From Streptomyces sp. NBC_00223 (lineage in GTDB: Bacteria; Actinomycetota; Actinomycetes; Streptomycetales; Streptomycetaceae), in the NCBI RefSeq assembly GCF_036199905.1, contig NZ_CP108109.1, positions 7,134,501-7,198,500 of the forward strand: DNA of 64,000 bases, read 5' to 3'. Of this stretch, positions 20,684 through 29,677 are shown piece by piece. Within the stretch, counting starts at the first letter, position 1; each line of letters starts with the position of its first letter. Both the position numbers and the translations under genes were made by a program. Under the pieces are notes generated by a model that had not been told where the DNA came from, searched no databases, and saw nothing but the letters and a program-made list of their open reading frames with translations.

Positions 20684-22051
20684 GTGGAGCCAGATCTGTT
20701 CACCGCCGCCGCCGAAGACCGGCAGGAGCGGGACCCCAGCAGCAGCCCCCTCGCCGTACGGATGCGTCCGCGCACCCTGGACGAGGTCGTCGGGCAGCAG
20801 CACCTGCTGCGCCCCGGCGCGCCGCTGCGGCGGCTGGTGGAGGAGGGCGAGGGCGGCCGTCCCGGACCGGCCGGACCCTCGTCGGTCATCCTGTGGGGCC
20901 CGCCCGGCACGGGCAAGACCACCCTGGCGTATGTCGTCAGCAAGGCCACCAACAAGCGGTTCGTGGAGCTGTCGGCGATCACCGCGGGCGTCAAGGAGGT
21001 CCGCGCGGTCATCGAGAGCGCCAAGCGCCAGTCCGGCGGGTACCAGCGCGAGACCGTACTCTTCCTGGACGAGATCCACCGCTTCAGCAAGGCGCAGCAG
21101 GACTCGCTGCTGCCCGCCGTGGAGAACCGCTGGGTCACCCTCATCGCGGCCACCACCGAGAACCCGTACTTCTCGGTGATCTCCCCGCTGCTCTCGCGCT
21201 CCCTGCTGCTCACCCTGGAGCCGCTGACCGACGACGACCTGCGCGGGGTCCTGCACCGGGCGCTGGCCGACGAGCGCGGGCTCGCCGCCGCCGTGACCCT
21301 GCCCGAGGACGCCGAGGCCCATCTGCTGCGGATCGCGGGCGGCGACGCCCGGCGCGCGCTGACCGCGCTGGAGGCGGGCGCGGGCTCGGCGCTGGCCAAG
21401 GGCGAGGACACGCTCACCCTGTCCACGCTGGAGGAGGCCGTCGACCGGGCCGCGGTCACCTACGACCGGGACGGCGACCAGCACTACGACGTGGCCAGTG
21501 CCCTGATCAAGTCCATCCGCGGCTCGGACGTGGACGCGGCCCTGCACTATCTGGCCCGGATGATCGAGGCGGGAGAGGACCCGCGCTTCATCGCCCGCCG
21601 GCTGATGATCTCCGCGAGCGAGGACATCGGCCTGGCCGATCCCACCGCGCTGCCGACCGCGGTGGCGGCCGCGCAGGCCGTGGCCATGATCGGCTTCCCC
21701 GAGGCGTCGCTCATCCTCAGCCACGCGACCATCGCGCTGGCGCTCGCCGCCAAGTCCAACGCGGCGACCACCGCGATCGGCGCCGCGCTCGCGGACGTAC
21801 GCGCGGGCAAGGCGGGCCCGGTGCCCGCGCATCTGCGCGACGGGCACTACAAGGGCGCGGCCAAGCTCGGCCACGCCCAGGGCTATGTCTATCCGCACGA
21901 CGTGCCCGGGGGCATCGCCGCGCAGCAGTACGCGCCCGACGAGCTGCGCGACCGCCGCTACTACGAGCCCACCCGGCACGGGGCCGAGGCGCGGTACGCG
22001 GACGTGCTGGAGCGCGTCCGCGACCGCCTCTCGGGCCGCCCCGCCGAGTAG
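20684..22051 (+). CDS. rarA: Replication-associated recombination protein A (RarA/MgsA AAA+ ATPase)
   Basis: This 455-residue AAA+ clamp-loader relative has Walker A GPPGTGKTTL, Walker B LFLDEIHRF and sensor 1 AATTEN. The C-terminal MgsA tetramerisation region is marked by ASEDIGLADP and GHYKGAAKLGHAQGYVYPHD. RarA acts at stalled replication forks. The N-terminus DLFTAAAEDRQ lacks a clear SSB- or zinc-binding extension. GTG is the start. The gene converges with the DUF2470 gene, with 293 bp between the stops. Confidence 0.95.
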   Translation: MEPDLFTAAAEDRQERDPSSSPLAVRMRPRTLDEVVGQQHLLRPGAPLRRLVEEGEGGRPGPAGPSSVILWGPPGTGKTTLAYVVSKATNKRFVELSAITAGVKEVRAVIESAKRQSGGYQRETVLFLDEIHRFSKAQQDSLLPAVENRWVTLIAATTENPYFSVISPLLSRSLLLTLEPLTDDDLRGVLHRALADERGLAAAVTLPEDAEAHLLRIAGGDARRALTALEAGAGSALAKGEDTLTLSTLEEAVDRAAVTYDRDGDQHYDVASALIKSIRGSDVDAALHYLARMIEAGEDPRFIARRLMISASEDIGLADPTALPTAVAAAQAVAMIGFPEASLILSHATIALALAAKSNAATTAIGAALADVRAGKAGPVPAHLRDGHYKGAAKLGHAQGYVYPHDVPGGIAAQQYAPDELRDRRYYEPTRHGAEARYADVLERVRDRLSGRPAE

Positions 22052-22318
22052 CGACCACGGCGGGCCCTGGGCACCACGGACCCCCGTGTTCGGTCTCCCG
22101 ACGGGCCTTCGTCCGGCCGGGGCGGGCCCGGGTTCGGGCGCGCGTGCGCGGCTCGGGAGCCGCGGGCTGTCGCTTTCCGGCGTCGGCGCGGCCTTGTCCG
22201 GCGCGTCCGGGGCGGCGCCCCCGGGACCGGCTCCGGCCGTGCGGCCGGCCCGGGTGTCGCGGGCCGCCGCGTTTCGGCGTCGGTGGTGCCGGGCCATCGT
22301 TCGATCCCGGTCGCGCCG

Positions 22319-22341
22319 GGTCCGGGCCGAACCCCCGGACC
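22319..22341. terminator. Hairpin between convergent rarA and DUF2470 genes
   Basis: A perfect 8-bp stem, GGTCCGGG / CCCGGACC, has a 7-nt loop and sits three bases beyond the DUF2470 stop. It could serve both transcripts. The rest of this spacer is GC-rich and featureless. Confidence 0.5.
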
Positions 22342-22344
22342 GGC

Positions 22345-23130
22345 TCAGGACTCGCGGGCCGCCGTGAACAGCGCGCGCAGGGAGCGGCGCGCGGCCTCGG
22401 GGCCGTCCACCGGCTCGGGGAAGTCGAAGCGCGCGTCGAAGGTGCCCTCCGGCCCGGTGAACCGCACCCGCAGCCCGAAGCGGTCGAGCGCCAGCGGCAC
22501 CGCCCCGCTCGCCGCCCGCGGCGCCCCGCACGGGGTGCCGGGACCGGCGATCAGCCCGCACAGCAGCTCCACGTCCGGGCTGTGCGCCGCCGCCAGATGC
22601 TGAAGCACCTCCGTCTCGTACGCCAGCAGCGGATCGGGCGCGGCGGCCGCGAACTCGTCCGGCTCGACCAGGGCCGCGCCCCACAGGTCGTCGAGCGACA
22701 ACTCGCCGGTCTCCAGCCGCAGCAGCTCCGTACCGGCCTCGAAGGCGCCGCCGGGCACCGGGGTGAGCCAGCCCGCGAGCCAGACCCGGCCGCGGATCCG
22801 GTGCGGCACCGCGACCGGCGCCACGTCCGTGATCTCCAGCACAGCGGCGAGTTCGTCGTCACCCGCCCGCCGGACCGCCCGTACCGCGGGCGCGTCGCGC
22901 GGGAACAGCAGAAACACATCTCCGGACGGTCCCACCGAGTGGCGCAGCGGTACCATCGGCTCGGCCGGCTCCGGGCTGAGCCCGGGAATGGCCAGGGCGA
23001 GGGACGAGTTACCCTCGACCAGAGTTCGCGCGCGTTCGGCGGCCGACGGCTGCCGGGGCGCTTCCTCCACTTCGGGACGCGGCTGACCATGCCCTGACAC
23101 ATCAGGCGTGGGGTTCCCGGGTCGAATCAT
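22345..23130 (-). CDS. DUF2470 domain protein, predicted iron-regulated heme-utilisation type
   Basis: This 261-residue soluble protein has the DUF2470 domain at its C-terminus (about 165-260, with LLAYETEVLQHLAAAHSPDV and FDRFGLRVRFTG). An N-terminal region with a split-barrel-like pattern precedes it. DUF2470 is found in HugZ-type heme oxygenases, so a role in heme or iron handling is possible. The iron box 15 bp upstream of the start codon supports that strongly. ATG 23130 is preceded by GAGGAG. It is divergent from rpsD. No heme ligand can be assigned from sequence alone. Confidence 0.82.
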   Translation of the reverse strand: MIRPGNPTPDVSGHGQPRPEVEEAPRQPSAAERARTLVEGNSSLALAIPGLSPEPAEPMVPLRHSVGPSGDVFLLFPRDAPAVRAVRRAGDDELAAVLEITDVAPVAVPHRIRGRVWLAGWLTPVPGGAFEAGTELLRLETGELSLDDLWGAALVEPDEFAAAAPDPLLAYETEVLQHLAAAHSPDVELLCGLIAGPGTPCGAPRAASGAVPLALDRFGLRVRFTGPEGTFDARFDFPEPVDGPEAARRSLRALFTAARES

Positions 23131-23144
23131 GCGGACTCCTCAGC

Positions 23145-23163
23145 TAAGGTAAGCCTTACCTAA
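23145..23163. promoter_or_regulatory. Iron box (DmdR/IdeR-type operator)
   Basis: The 19-bp palindrome TAAGGTAAGCCTTACCTAA matches the actinobacterial DtxR/IdeR/DmdR operator (TTAGGTTAGGCTAACCTAA) at 16 of 19 positions on the minus strand. It overlaps a possible minus-strand -10 (TAGATT) and ends 15 bp before the DUF2470 start codon. rpsD begins 23 bp on the other side. Confidence 0.85.
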
Positions 23164-23185
23164 TCTACACGGAGGTTCGTCGCAC

Positions 23186-23800
23186 GTGAATCAGTCGCGT
23201 CCCAAGGTCAAGAAGTCCCGGGCGCTGGGCATCGCGCTCACCCCCAAGGCGGTCAAGTACTTCGAGGCCCGTCCCTACCCGCCGGGTGAGCACGGCCGTG
23301 GTCGCAAGCAGAACAGCGACTACAAGACCCGTCTGCTGGAGAAGCAGCGGCTGCGCGCGCAGTACGACATCAGCGAGCGGCAGATGCAGCGCGCCTACGA
23401 CCGGGCCAAGAAGGCCGCGGGCCTGCGGACCGGCGAGGCGCTGATCATCGAGCTGGAGCGCCGTCTCGACGCGCTGGTGCTGCGGGCCGGGCTGGCCCGG
23501 ACGATCTACCAGTCCCGCCAGATGGTCGTGCACGGCCACATCGAGGTCAACGGCCGGAAGGTCGACAAGCCGTCCTTCCGGGTCCGCCCCGAGGACGTCG
23601 TCCAGGTCCGCGAGCGCTCCCGTGCCAAGACCCCCTTCCTGGTCGCGCGTGAGGGCGGCTGGGCCGGCGACGGCGAGACCCCGCGCTACCTCCAGGTCAA
23701 CCTCCAGGCGCTCGCCTTCCGCCTCGACCGCGACCCCAACCGCCGTGAGATCCCGGTGATCTGCGACGAGCAGCTCGTCGTCGAGTACTACGCCCGCTGA
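23186..23800 (+). CDS. rpsD: 30S ribosomal protein S4
   Basis: This 204-residue S4 protein has the N-terminal SRPKVKKSRALGIAL segment and the S4 RNA-binding domain (about 90-155, with RLDALVLRAGLARTIYQSRQ). It lacks the zinc-binding cysteine set in its N-terminus, so it is the C-minus form of S4, with a single Cys near the end. It stands alone, away from the alpha operon, as is usual in streptomycetes. The GTG start has GGAGG nine to ten bases upstream. Confidence 0.97.
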   Translation: MNQSRPKVKKSRALGIALTPKAVKYFEARPYPPGEHGRGRKQNSDYKTRLLEKQRLRAQYDISERQMQRAYDRAKKAAGLRTGEALIIELERRLDALVLRAGLARTIYQSRQMVVHGHIEVNGRKVDKPSFRVRPEDVVQVRERSRAKTPFLVAREGGWAGDGETPRYLQVNLQALAFRLDRDPNRREIPVICDEQLVVEYYAR

Positions 23801-23902
23801 TCCCGGAGCCGGTCGGGTCGCTCTCACAGCAGCGCCCGCCGGTCCCCGGAGCCGGCCGCCGGATCCTCCGCCGGAAGGCCGCCCGCAGCGGTCCTCGGGC
23901 CC

Positions 23903-26032
23903 TCAGCCCGCCGCCTCGCCCGAGGCGGCGGGCTCGTGCGTCTGCGGAGCCCCGGAGGGCGTCCCGGAAGCCGGCGACGGCCTGTGCAGCGCCCGCCGCA
24001 CCGCCCGGTCGAAGTCCAGCCGGCCGCCCTCGCGCAGCGCCGCCTCGTAGGCCGGATCGCCCAGCGCCCGGCGCACCCGCCGCTCGCACTCCGCGTGCGG
24101 CGCGTTGAAGTAGCGCGAGCCGAACAGCCGTATCCCCACCGACTCCCACAGCCGCCCGGCCGCGCCCTGGAGCACCGCGGCCTCCCGCGGCTCCCCCTCG
24201 CCCTCGGTGACCAGCGCCAGCAGTTCCAGCGCGAGCACCGCGCCCACCAGGTCGTGGAAGTCGTGGCTGATCGTCAGCGACTCCTCGGCCAGCCGCCGGG
24301 CCCCGGCCGGATCACCGTTCAGCCAGGCCGCGTACGCCAGTACGTACAGGGCGTAGGCCAGCGTCCAGCGCTCGCCGTGGTCGCGGCAGATCGCGCGGAC
24401 CTCCTCGGCCAGCCGGACCGCCTGCTCGATCCCGCCCTGGAACGCCACCGCCATCGCCAGCTCGACCTGGCCCATGAGGACATTGCTGTTCAGTTCGCCG
24501 ATCCGGCGGTAGCGGGCCAGCGCCTCCCCGATGAAGCGCTCGGCCCTCGGCATGTCGTCGGAGACCAGTGCCAGGCAGCCCAGCCGGTGCACCGCGTACG
24601 CCTCGGCCGTCGTGTTGCCGCTCTCCGCCGCCTCGCGCCGGCACTCGTGCAGGACGGCCAGCGCCGCCGCCGAGTCGCCCTGGAGCAGCGCCACATAGCC
24701 GTACACCCACATCGCCTTGGCGCGTGCCTCGGTCGGGGTGTCGGAGGCGTCCAGGGCCCGTTCCAGCCAGTGCCTGCCCTCGGCCAGCCGCCCGCAGCCC
24801 ACCCAGCAGAACCACAGGGTGCCCGCCAGGTACTGGCCGACCGCCGGGTCCTGCGGCGGCTCGCCCGCCGCGCCGTCCAGGCTGACGTCCAGGGCCAGCC
24901 GCAGATTCGGCAGGTCGGCGGTCACCCGCGCGGCCACCTCGGTCTGCCGGGGGCTGAACCAGTCCAGTTCGCACCAGGTGGCCAGCCCCAGATACCAGTC
25001 CCGGTGCCGCCGCCGCATCCGGGCCTCGTCGCCGAGCGCGGTCAGCCACCCGGCGCCGTACTCGGCCACGCTGTCCATCATCCGGAAGCGGACCACCCCG
25101 TCCGGGCCCTCCACGCGGGCCAGCACCGACTGCGCGACCAGGGCGGCGACGGTCTCCGCGATCTCGCCCTCGGGCAGTTCGGGCCCCGAGCAGACGTACT
25201 CCACCGCGTCCAGGTCGAAGTGGCCGGCGAAGACCGACAGCCGGGCCCACAGCAGCCGCTCGGCGGGCGTGCACAGCTCATGGCTCCAGCCGATCGCGGT
25301 ACGCAGCGCCCGGTGCCGGACGGGAGCGGTCGGATCGCCGCCGGTCAGCAGCCGGAAACGGTCGTCGAGCCGGTCGAGGATCTGCGCCACGGACAGCGCC
25401 CGCAGCCGGACGGCGGCCAGCTCCAGGGCCAGCGGCAGCCGGTCGAGACGGTCGCACAGCTCGCCGACGTCCGCCGCGTTGGCCGCCGTCACCGCGAAGC
25501 CCGGCAGCACCTCGGCGGCCCGCGCGGCGAAGAGCCGTACGGCGTCGTCGGTGCCCGGCGGGTCCAGCGGCAGCAGCAGCTCCCCGGTGATGCCCAGCGG
25601 CCGGCGGCCCGCCGCGAGCACCCGCAGCCCCGGCGCGCGCCGCAGCAGCTCGGCCACCAGGTCCGCGGTGTGCGGGTGCAGCCGGTCGTACCCGTCGAGG
25701 ACCAGCAGGAGTTCCCGGTCGGCCAGATGCTCGGCCAGCGCCAGCCGCGGCGGGCGGGTGGTGTGGTCGGGCAGCCGCAGCCCGTCGGCGACCGTCTGGT
25801 CCAGCAGTGTGGCGTCGCGCAGCCCCGACAGCTCGACCGCCCACACCCCGTCGCGGAAACGGTCCTGCACCCGCCCGGCGGCCCGCAGCGCCAGCCGGGA
25901 CTTCCCCACGCCGCCGGGCCCGGTGACCGTGACCAGCCGCGACCGCGTCAACAGCCCCGCCGCGTCGGCGAGTTCGCAGGACCGGCCGACGAAGCCCGCC
26001 AGCTCGGCCGGGAGGTTGCCCGAGGATGCCAT
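23903..26032 (-). CDS. STAND-type signalling ATPase with TPR-like C-terminus (AfsR/LuxR-regulator relative without DNA-binding domain)
   Basis: This 709-residue protein starts with an NB-ARC-like nucleotide-binding region: Walker A GPGGVGKSR at about residues 38-46, Walker B-like LLLVLDGYDRL, and LPLALELAAVRLRAL. A helical region (about 380-650) follows with TPR-like repeats such as AKAMWVYGYVALLQGD and AYALYVLAYAAWLNGDPAGA. Such proteins usually carry a SARP or LuxR helix-turn-helix; neither end shows one here. ATG 26032 was chosen over an upstream start at 26071 because homology-like sequence begins at MASSGNLP. It has no co-directional neighbour and converges with rpsD. Confidence 0.82.
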   Translation of the reverse strand: MASSGNLPAELAGFVGRSCELADAAGLLTRSRLVTVTGPGGVGKSRLALRAAGRVQDRFRDGVWAVELSGLRDATLLDQTVADGLRLPDHTTRPPRLALAEHLADRELLLVLDGYDRLHPHTADLVAELLRRAPGLRVLAAGRRPLGITGELLLPLDPPGTDDAVRLFAARAAEVLPGFAVTAANAADVGELCDRLDRLPLALELAAVRLRALSVAQILDRLDDRFRLLTGGDPTAPVRHRALRTAIGWSHELCTPAERLLWARLSVFAGHFDLDAVEYVCSGPELPEGEIAETVAALVAQSVLARVEGPDGVVRFRMMDSVAEYGAGWLTALGDEARMRRRHRDWYLGLATWCELDWFSPRQTEVAARVTADLPNLRLALDVSLDGAAGEPPQDPAVGQYLAGTLWFCWVGCGRLAEGRHWLERALDASDTPTEARAKAMWVYGYVALLQGDSAAALAVLHECRREAAESGNTTAEAYAVHRLGCLALVSDDMPRAERFIGEALARYRRIGELNSNVLMGQVELAMAVAFQGGIEQAVRLAEEVRAICRDHGERWTLAYALYVLAYAAWLNGDPAGARRLAEESLTISHDFHDLVGAVLALELLALVTEGEGEPREAAVLQGAAGRLWESVGIRLFGSRYFNAPHAECERRVRRALGDPAYEAALREGGRLDFDRAVRRALHRPSPASGTPSGAPQTHEPAASGEAAG

Positions 26033-26044
26033 GGTGCACGGAGC

Positions 26045-26069
26045 GTACGTGCCGATAAGCGGAACGTAC
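26045..26069. promoter_or_regulatory. GTACGT/ACGTAC inverted repeat upstream of the ATPase gene
   Basis: A 6-bp dyad has 13 bp between its arms, beginning 13 bp upstream of the ATPase start. It may be an operator; no regulator is known. Confidence 0.3.
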
Positions 26070-26215
26070 AATCACGCCACCAAACCGCGGCGATCTGCTA
26101 CGGCCCTCCCCGCCCGGCGCCCGGCCCGCCACGCGGGAAAGCGGTACGGGTGCCCAGGTCCGGCGCGATAAGGTCGGTGTCCGATCGACGTGGTGGAACG
26201 AGGGAGAGCGGCAGC

Positions 26216-26656
26216 GTGTCCGGTGGAGAGGTGGCCGGCCTCATCGTGGCGGTCTTCTGGGCGATCCTGGTGTCGTTCCTGGCCGTCGCGCTGGCCCGGC
26301 TGGCCCAGACGCTGAAGCGGACCACCGAGCTGGTGGCGAGCGTCACCGAGCAGGCCGTACCGCTGCTCGGCGAGGCGTCCGAGGCGCTGCGCTCCGCGCA
26401 CACCCAGCTCGACCGGGTCGACACCATCACCGCGGACGTCGCCGAGGTCACCTCCAACGCCTCCGCGCTCTCCTCGACCGTCGCCTCCGCGTTCGGCGGG
26501 CCCCTGGTGAAGGTCGCCGCCTTCGGCTACGGGGTCCGGCGCGCGGTGGGCCTGCGCAGCGGCGGCGCGGGCCGGGCCCGCGCCAGGACCGCCACGGCAG
26601 GCAAGGTGCTGCCCGCCTCCCGGCGCGGCGGCCGTCGCAACCGCCCGAAGGACTGA
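26216..26656 (+). CDS. DUF948 membrane protein
   Basis: This 146-residue protein has one N-terminal membrane helix (about 7-28, LIVAVFWAILVSFLAVAL), a heptad-like region (TTELVASVTEQAVPLLGEAS) and a basic tail ending NRPKD. This is the DUF948 pattern, a small family of unknown role resembling methyl-accepting protein stalks. GTG 26216 has GAGGGAG upstream. The next gene starts five bases after its stop, and alaS follows by overlap, so the three are probably co-transcribed. Confidence 0.85.
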   Translation: MSGGEVAGLIVAVFWAILVSFLAVALARLAQTLKRTTELVASVTEQAVPLLGEASEALRSAHTQLDRVDTITADVAEVTSNASALSSTVASAFGGPLVKVAAFGYGVRRAVGLRSGGAGRARARTATAGKVLPASRRGGRRNRPKD

Positions 26657-26661
26657 GGCCC

Positions 26662-27006
26662 ATGTTCCGCCGACTGTTCTGGTTTCTGACCGGCGCCGCC
26701 GCCGGCACCTACGCCACCGTCAAGGTCAACCGCGCGGTGCGCAGGCTCAGCCCCGACAGCCTCGCCCTGACCGCGGCCGACCGGGCGCTGGAGACCGGCG
26801 CGCGCCTGAGGCTCTTCGCCCAGGACGTACGGGCGGGCATGGCGCAGCGCGAGGGCGAACTCCACGACGCCCTCGGCCTGCGGACCGGCGCCGACGACAC
26901 CCCCCGCCTGACGACCCGTCAGGACGCCCTGGGCCTGACCGCCCAGGACCCCGACTTCCCGGCACCGCGCCGGGGCATCGCGTACAACCGGAAGGACGAA
27001 CACTGA
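26662..27006 (+). CDS. Small conserved membrane protein upstream of alaS (DUF6167-like)
   Basis: This 114-residue protein has a short hydrophobic N-terminus (FRRLFWFLTGAAAGTYATVK) and a basic, helical middle (LFAQDVRAGMAQREGELHDALG). Its C-terminus ends GIAYNRKDEH. I know it only as the small protein that precedes alaS in streptomycetes; no function is established. Its stop overlaps the alaS start (TGATG), so translation is coupled to alanyl-tRNA synthetase. Confidence 0.8.
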   Translation: MFRRLFWFLTGAAAGTYATVKVNRAVRRLSPDSLALTAADRALETGARLRLFAQDVRAGMAQREGELHDALGLRTGADDTPRLTTRQDALGLTAQDPDFPAPRRGIAYNRKDEH

Positions 27007-29675
27007 TGGAGTCGGCAGAAATCCGCCGCCGCTGGCTGCGCTTCTTCGAGGAGCGCGGGCACACCGTCGTGCCGTCGGCGTCCCTCATCGCCGACGACCC
27101 CACGCTGCTGCTGGTGCCGGCGGGCATGGTCCCGTTCAAGCCGTACTTCCTCGGCGAGGTCAAGCCGTCCTTCGCGCGCGCCACCAGCGTCCAGAAGTGC
27201 GTACGCACCCCGGACATCGAAGAGGTCGGCCGGACCACCCGGCACGGCACGTTCTTCCAGATGTGCGGCAACTTCTCCTTCGGCGACTACTTCAAGGAAG
27301 GCGCCATCAAGTACGCCTGGGAGCTGCTCACCAGCTCGCAGGCGGACGGCGGTTACGGCCTTGAGCCGGAGAAGCTCTGGATCACCGTCTACGAGCAGGA
27401 CGACGAGGCCGAGGCCATCTGGCGCGATGTCATCGGCGTCCCCGCCGAGCGCATCCAGCGCCTGGGCATGGGCCCCAACTTCTGGTCCATGGGCGTGCCG
27501 GGACCCTGCGGCCCCTGCTCCGAGATCAACTACGACCGCGGCCCCGAGTTCGGCGTCGAGGGCGGCCCGGCCGTCAACGACGAGCGGTACGTGGAGATCT
27601 GGAACCTGGTCTTCATGCAGTACGAGCGCGGGGCCGGCGAGGGCAAGGACGACTTCCCGATCCTCGGCGACCTGCCCGCCCGCAACATCGACACCGGCCT
27701 CGGCCTCGAACGCCTCGCGATGATCCTCCAGGGCGTCCACAACATGTACGAGACCGACAACCTGCGGGTCGTCATCGACAAGGCCACCGACCTCACCGGA
27801 GTCCGCTACGGGCAGGCCGACGCCTCCGACGTGTCGCTGCGCGTCGTCGCCGACCACATGCGCACCTCCGTGATGCTCATCGGCGACGGCGTCACCCCCG
27901 GCAACGAGGGCCGCGGCTACGTACTGCGCCGCATCATGCGCCGGGCCATCCGCAACATGCGCATGCTCGGCGCCTCGCAGCCCGTCGTCGCCGAACTGGT
28001 CGACGTGGTCCTCAAGACCATGGGCGAGCAGTACCCGGAGCTGCTCACCGACCGCAAGCGGATCGAGACCGTGGCCCTCGCCGAGGAGGCCGCCTTCCTC
28101 AAGACGCTCAAGGCCGGCACCAACATCCTCGACACGGCCGTCACCGAGACCAAGTCGGCCGGCGGGACCGTGCTGTCGGGCAGCCAGGCCTTCCTGCTCC
28201 ACGACACCTGGGGCTTCCCGATCGACCTCACCCTGGAGATGGCCTCCGAGCAGGGCCTGTCCGTGGACGAGGACGGCTTCCGCCGCCTGATGAAGGAGCA
28301 GCGCGAGCGCGCCAAGGCCGACGCCCGCGCCAAGAAGACCGGCCACGCCGACCTGTCCGCCTACCGCGAGGTCGCCGACCGCTCCGGCACCACCGAGTTC
28401 ACCGGCTACACCCACGACCACAACGAGGCCACCGTCGTCGGCCTGCTGGTCGACGGCCTGCCCTCCCCGGCCGCCACCGAGGGCGACGAGGTCGAGGTCG
28501 TCCTCGACCGCACCCCCTTCTACGCCGAGGGCGGCGGCCAGCTCGCCGACACCGGCCGGCTGCGGCTGGACAGCGGCGCCGTGATCGAGGTGCGCGACGT
28601 CCAGCAGCCGGTGCCCGGCGTCAGCGTGCACAAGGGCGTCGTCCAGGTCGGCGAGGTCACCCTCGGGGCCGGCGTGCTGGCCCAGATCGACCTCGTGCGC
28701 CGCCGGGCCATCGCCCGCGCCCACAGCGCCACCCACCTGACCCACCAGGCGCTGCGCGACGCGCTGGGCCCCACCGCCGCCCAGGCCGGTTCGGAGAACT
28801 CCCCGGGCCGCTTCCGCTTCGACTTCGGCTCGCCGGCCGCCGTACCCGGCACGGTCCTCACCGACGTCGAGCAGAAGATCAACGAGGTGCTGGCCCGCGA
28901 ACTCGACGTCACCGCCGAGGTGCTGCCGATCGACGAGGCCAAGAAGCAGGGCGCCATCGCCGAGTTCGGCGAGAAGTACGGCGAGCACGTCCGGGTCGTC
29001 ACCATCGGCGACTTCTCCAAGGAGCTGTGCGGCGGCACCCACGTGCGCAACACCTCCCAGCTCGGACTGGTCAAGCTGCTCGGCGAGTCCTCCATCGGCT
29101 CCGGTGTGCGCCGGGTCGAGGCCCTGGTCGGCGTGGACGCGTACAACTTCCTGGCCCGGGAGCACACGGTCGTCGCCCAGCTCACCGAGCTGGTCAAGGG
29201 CCGCCCCGAGGAACTGCCCGACAAGATCTCCGGGATGCTCGCCAAGCTCAAGGAGGCCGAGAAGGAGATCGACCGCTTCCGCGCCGAGAAGGTGCTCCAG
29301 GCCGCCGCGGGGCTGGCCGCGAGCGCCGAGGACGTCAACGGCGTGGCGCTGGTGGCCGGAGCCGTGCCCGAGGGCACCGGCGCCGACGACCTGCGCCGCC
29401 TGGTGCTGGACGTCCGGCAGCGCGTCACCGGCGGCCGGCCCGCCGTGGTGGCCCTGTTCACCGTGGTGAACGGCCGCCCGCTGACCGTGATCGCCACCAA
29501 CGAGGGCGCCCGCGAGCGCGGGGTCAAGGCCGGCGAGCTGGTCCGTACCGCGGCCAGGACGCTCGGCGGCGGCGGTGGCGGCAAGGACGACGTGGCCCAG
29601 GGCGGCGGACAGAACGCCGGCTCCGTCCCGGACGCGATCGAGGCCGTGCGGCGGCTCGTCGCCGAGAAGGCGTGA
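27006..29675 (+). CDS. alaS: Alanyl-tRNA synthetase
   Basis: This 889-residue class II synthetase shows the aminoacylation core (1-460, with RTTRHGTFFQMCGNFSFGDY and GLGLERLAMI), a linker, the editing domain and the C-Ala domain. The editing domain has the zinc motif HSATHLTHQ with the later CGGTHV (about residues 575-680). The C-Ala domain contains GGGGGGKDDVAQGGG near its end. Length and all motifs are normal. It is coupled to the upstream small membrane protein, and ruvX starts two bases beyond its stop. Confidence 0.97.
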   Translation: MESAEIRRRWLRFFEERGHTVVPSASLIADDPTLLLVPAGMVPFKPYFLGEVKPSFARATSVQKCVRTPDIEEVGRTTRHGTFFQMCGNFSFGDYFKEGAIKYAWELLTSSQADGGYGLEPEKLWITVYEQDDEAEAIWRDVIGVPAERIQRLGMGPNFWSMGVPGPCGPCSEINYDRGPEFGVEGGPAVNDERYVEIWNLVFMQYERGAGEGKDDFPILGDLPARNIDTGLGLERLAMILQGVHNMYETDNLRVVIDKATDLTGVRYGQADASDVSLRVVADHMRTSVMLIGDGVTPGNEGRGYVLRRIMRRAIRNMRMLGASQPVVAELVDVVLKTMGEQYPELLTDRKRIETVALAEEAAFLKTLKAGTNILDTAVTETKSAGGTVLSGSQAFLLHDTWGFPIDLTLEMASEQGLSVDEDGFRRLMKEQRERAKADARAKKTGHADLSAYREVADRSGTTEFTGYTHDHNEATVVGLLVDGLPSPAATEGDEVEVVLDRTPFYAEGGGQLADTGRLRLDSGAVIEVRDVQQPVPGVSVHKGVVQVGEVTLGAGVLAQIDLVRRRAIARAHSATHLTHQALRDALGPTAAQAGSENSPGRFRFDFGSPAAVPGTVLTDVEQKINEVLARELDVTAEVLPIDEAKKQGAIAEFGEKYGEHVRVVTIGDFSKELCGGTHVRNTSQLGLVKLLGESSIGSGVRRVEALVGVDAYNFLAREHTVVAQLTELVKGRPEELPDKISGMLAKLKEAEKEIDRFRAEKVLQAAAGLAASAEDVNGVALVAGAVPEGTGADDLRRLVLDVRQRVTGGRPAVVALFTVVNGRPLTVIATNEGARERGVKAGELVRTAARTLGGGGGGKDDVAQGGGQNAGSVPDAIEAVRRLVAEKA

Positions 29676-29677
29676 GC

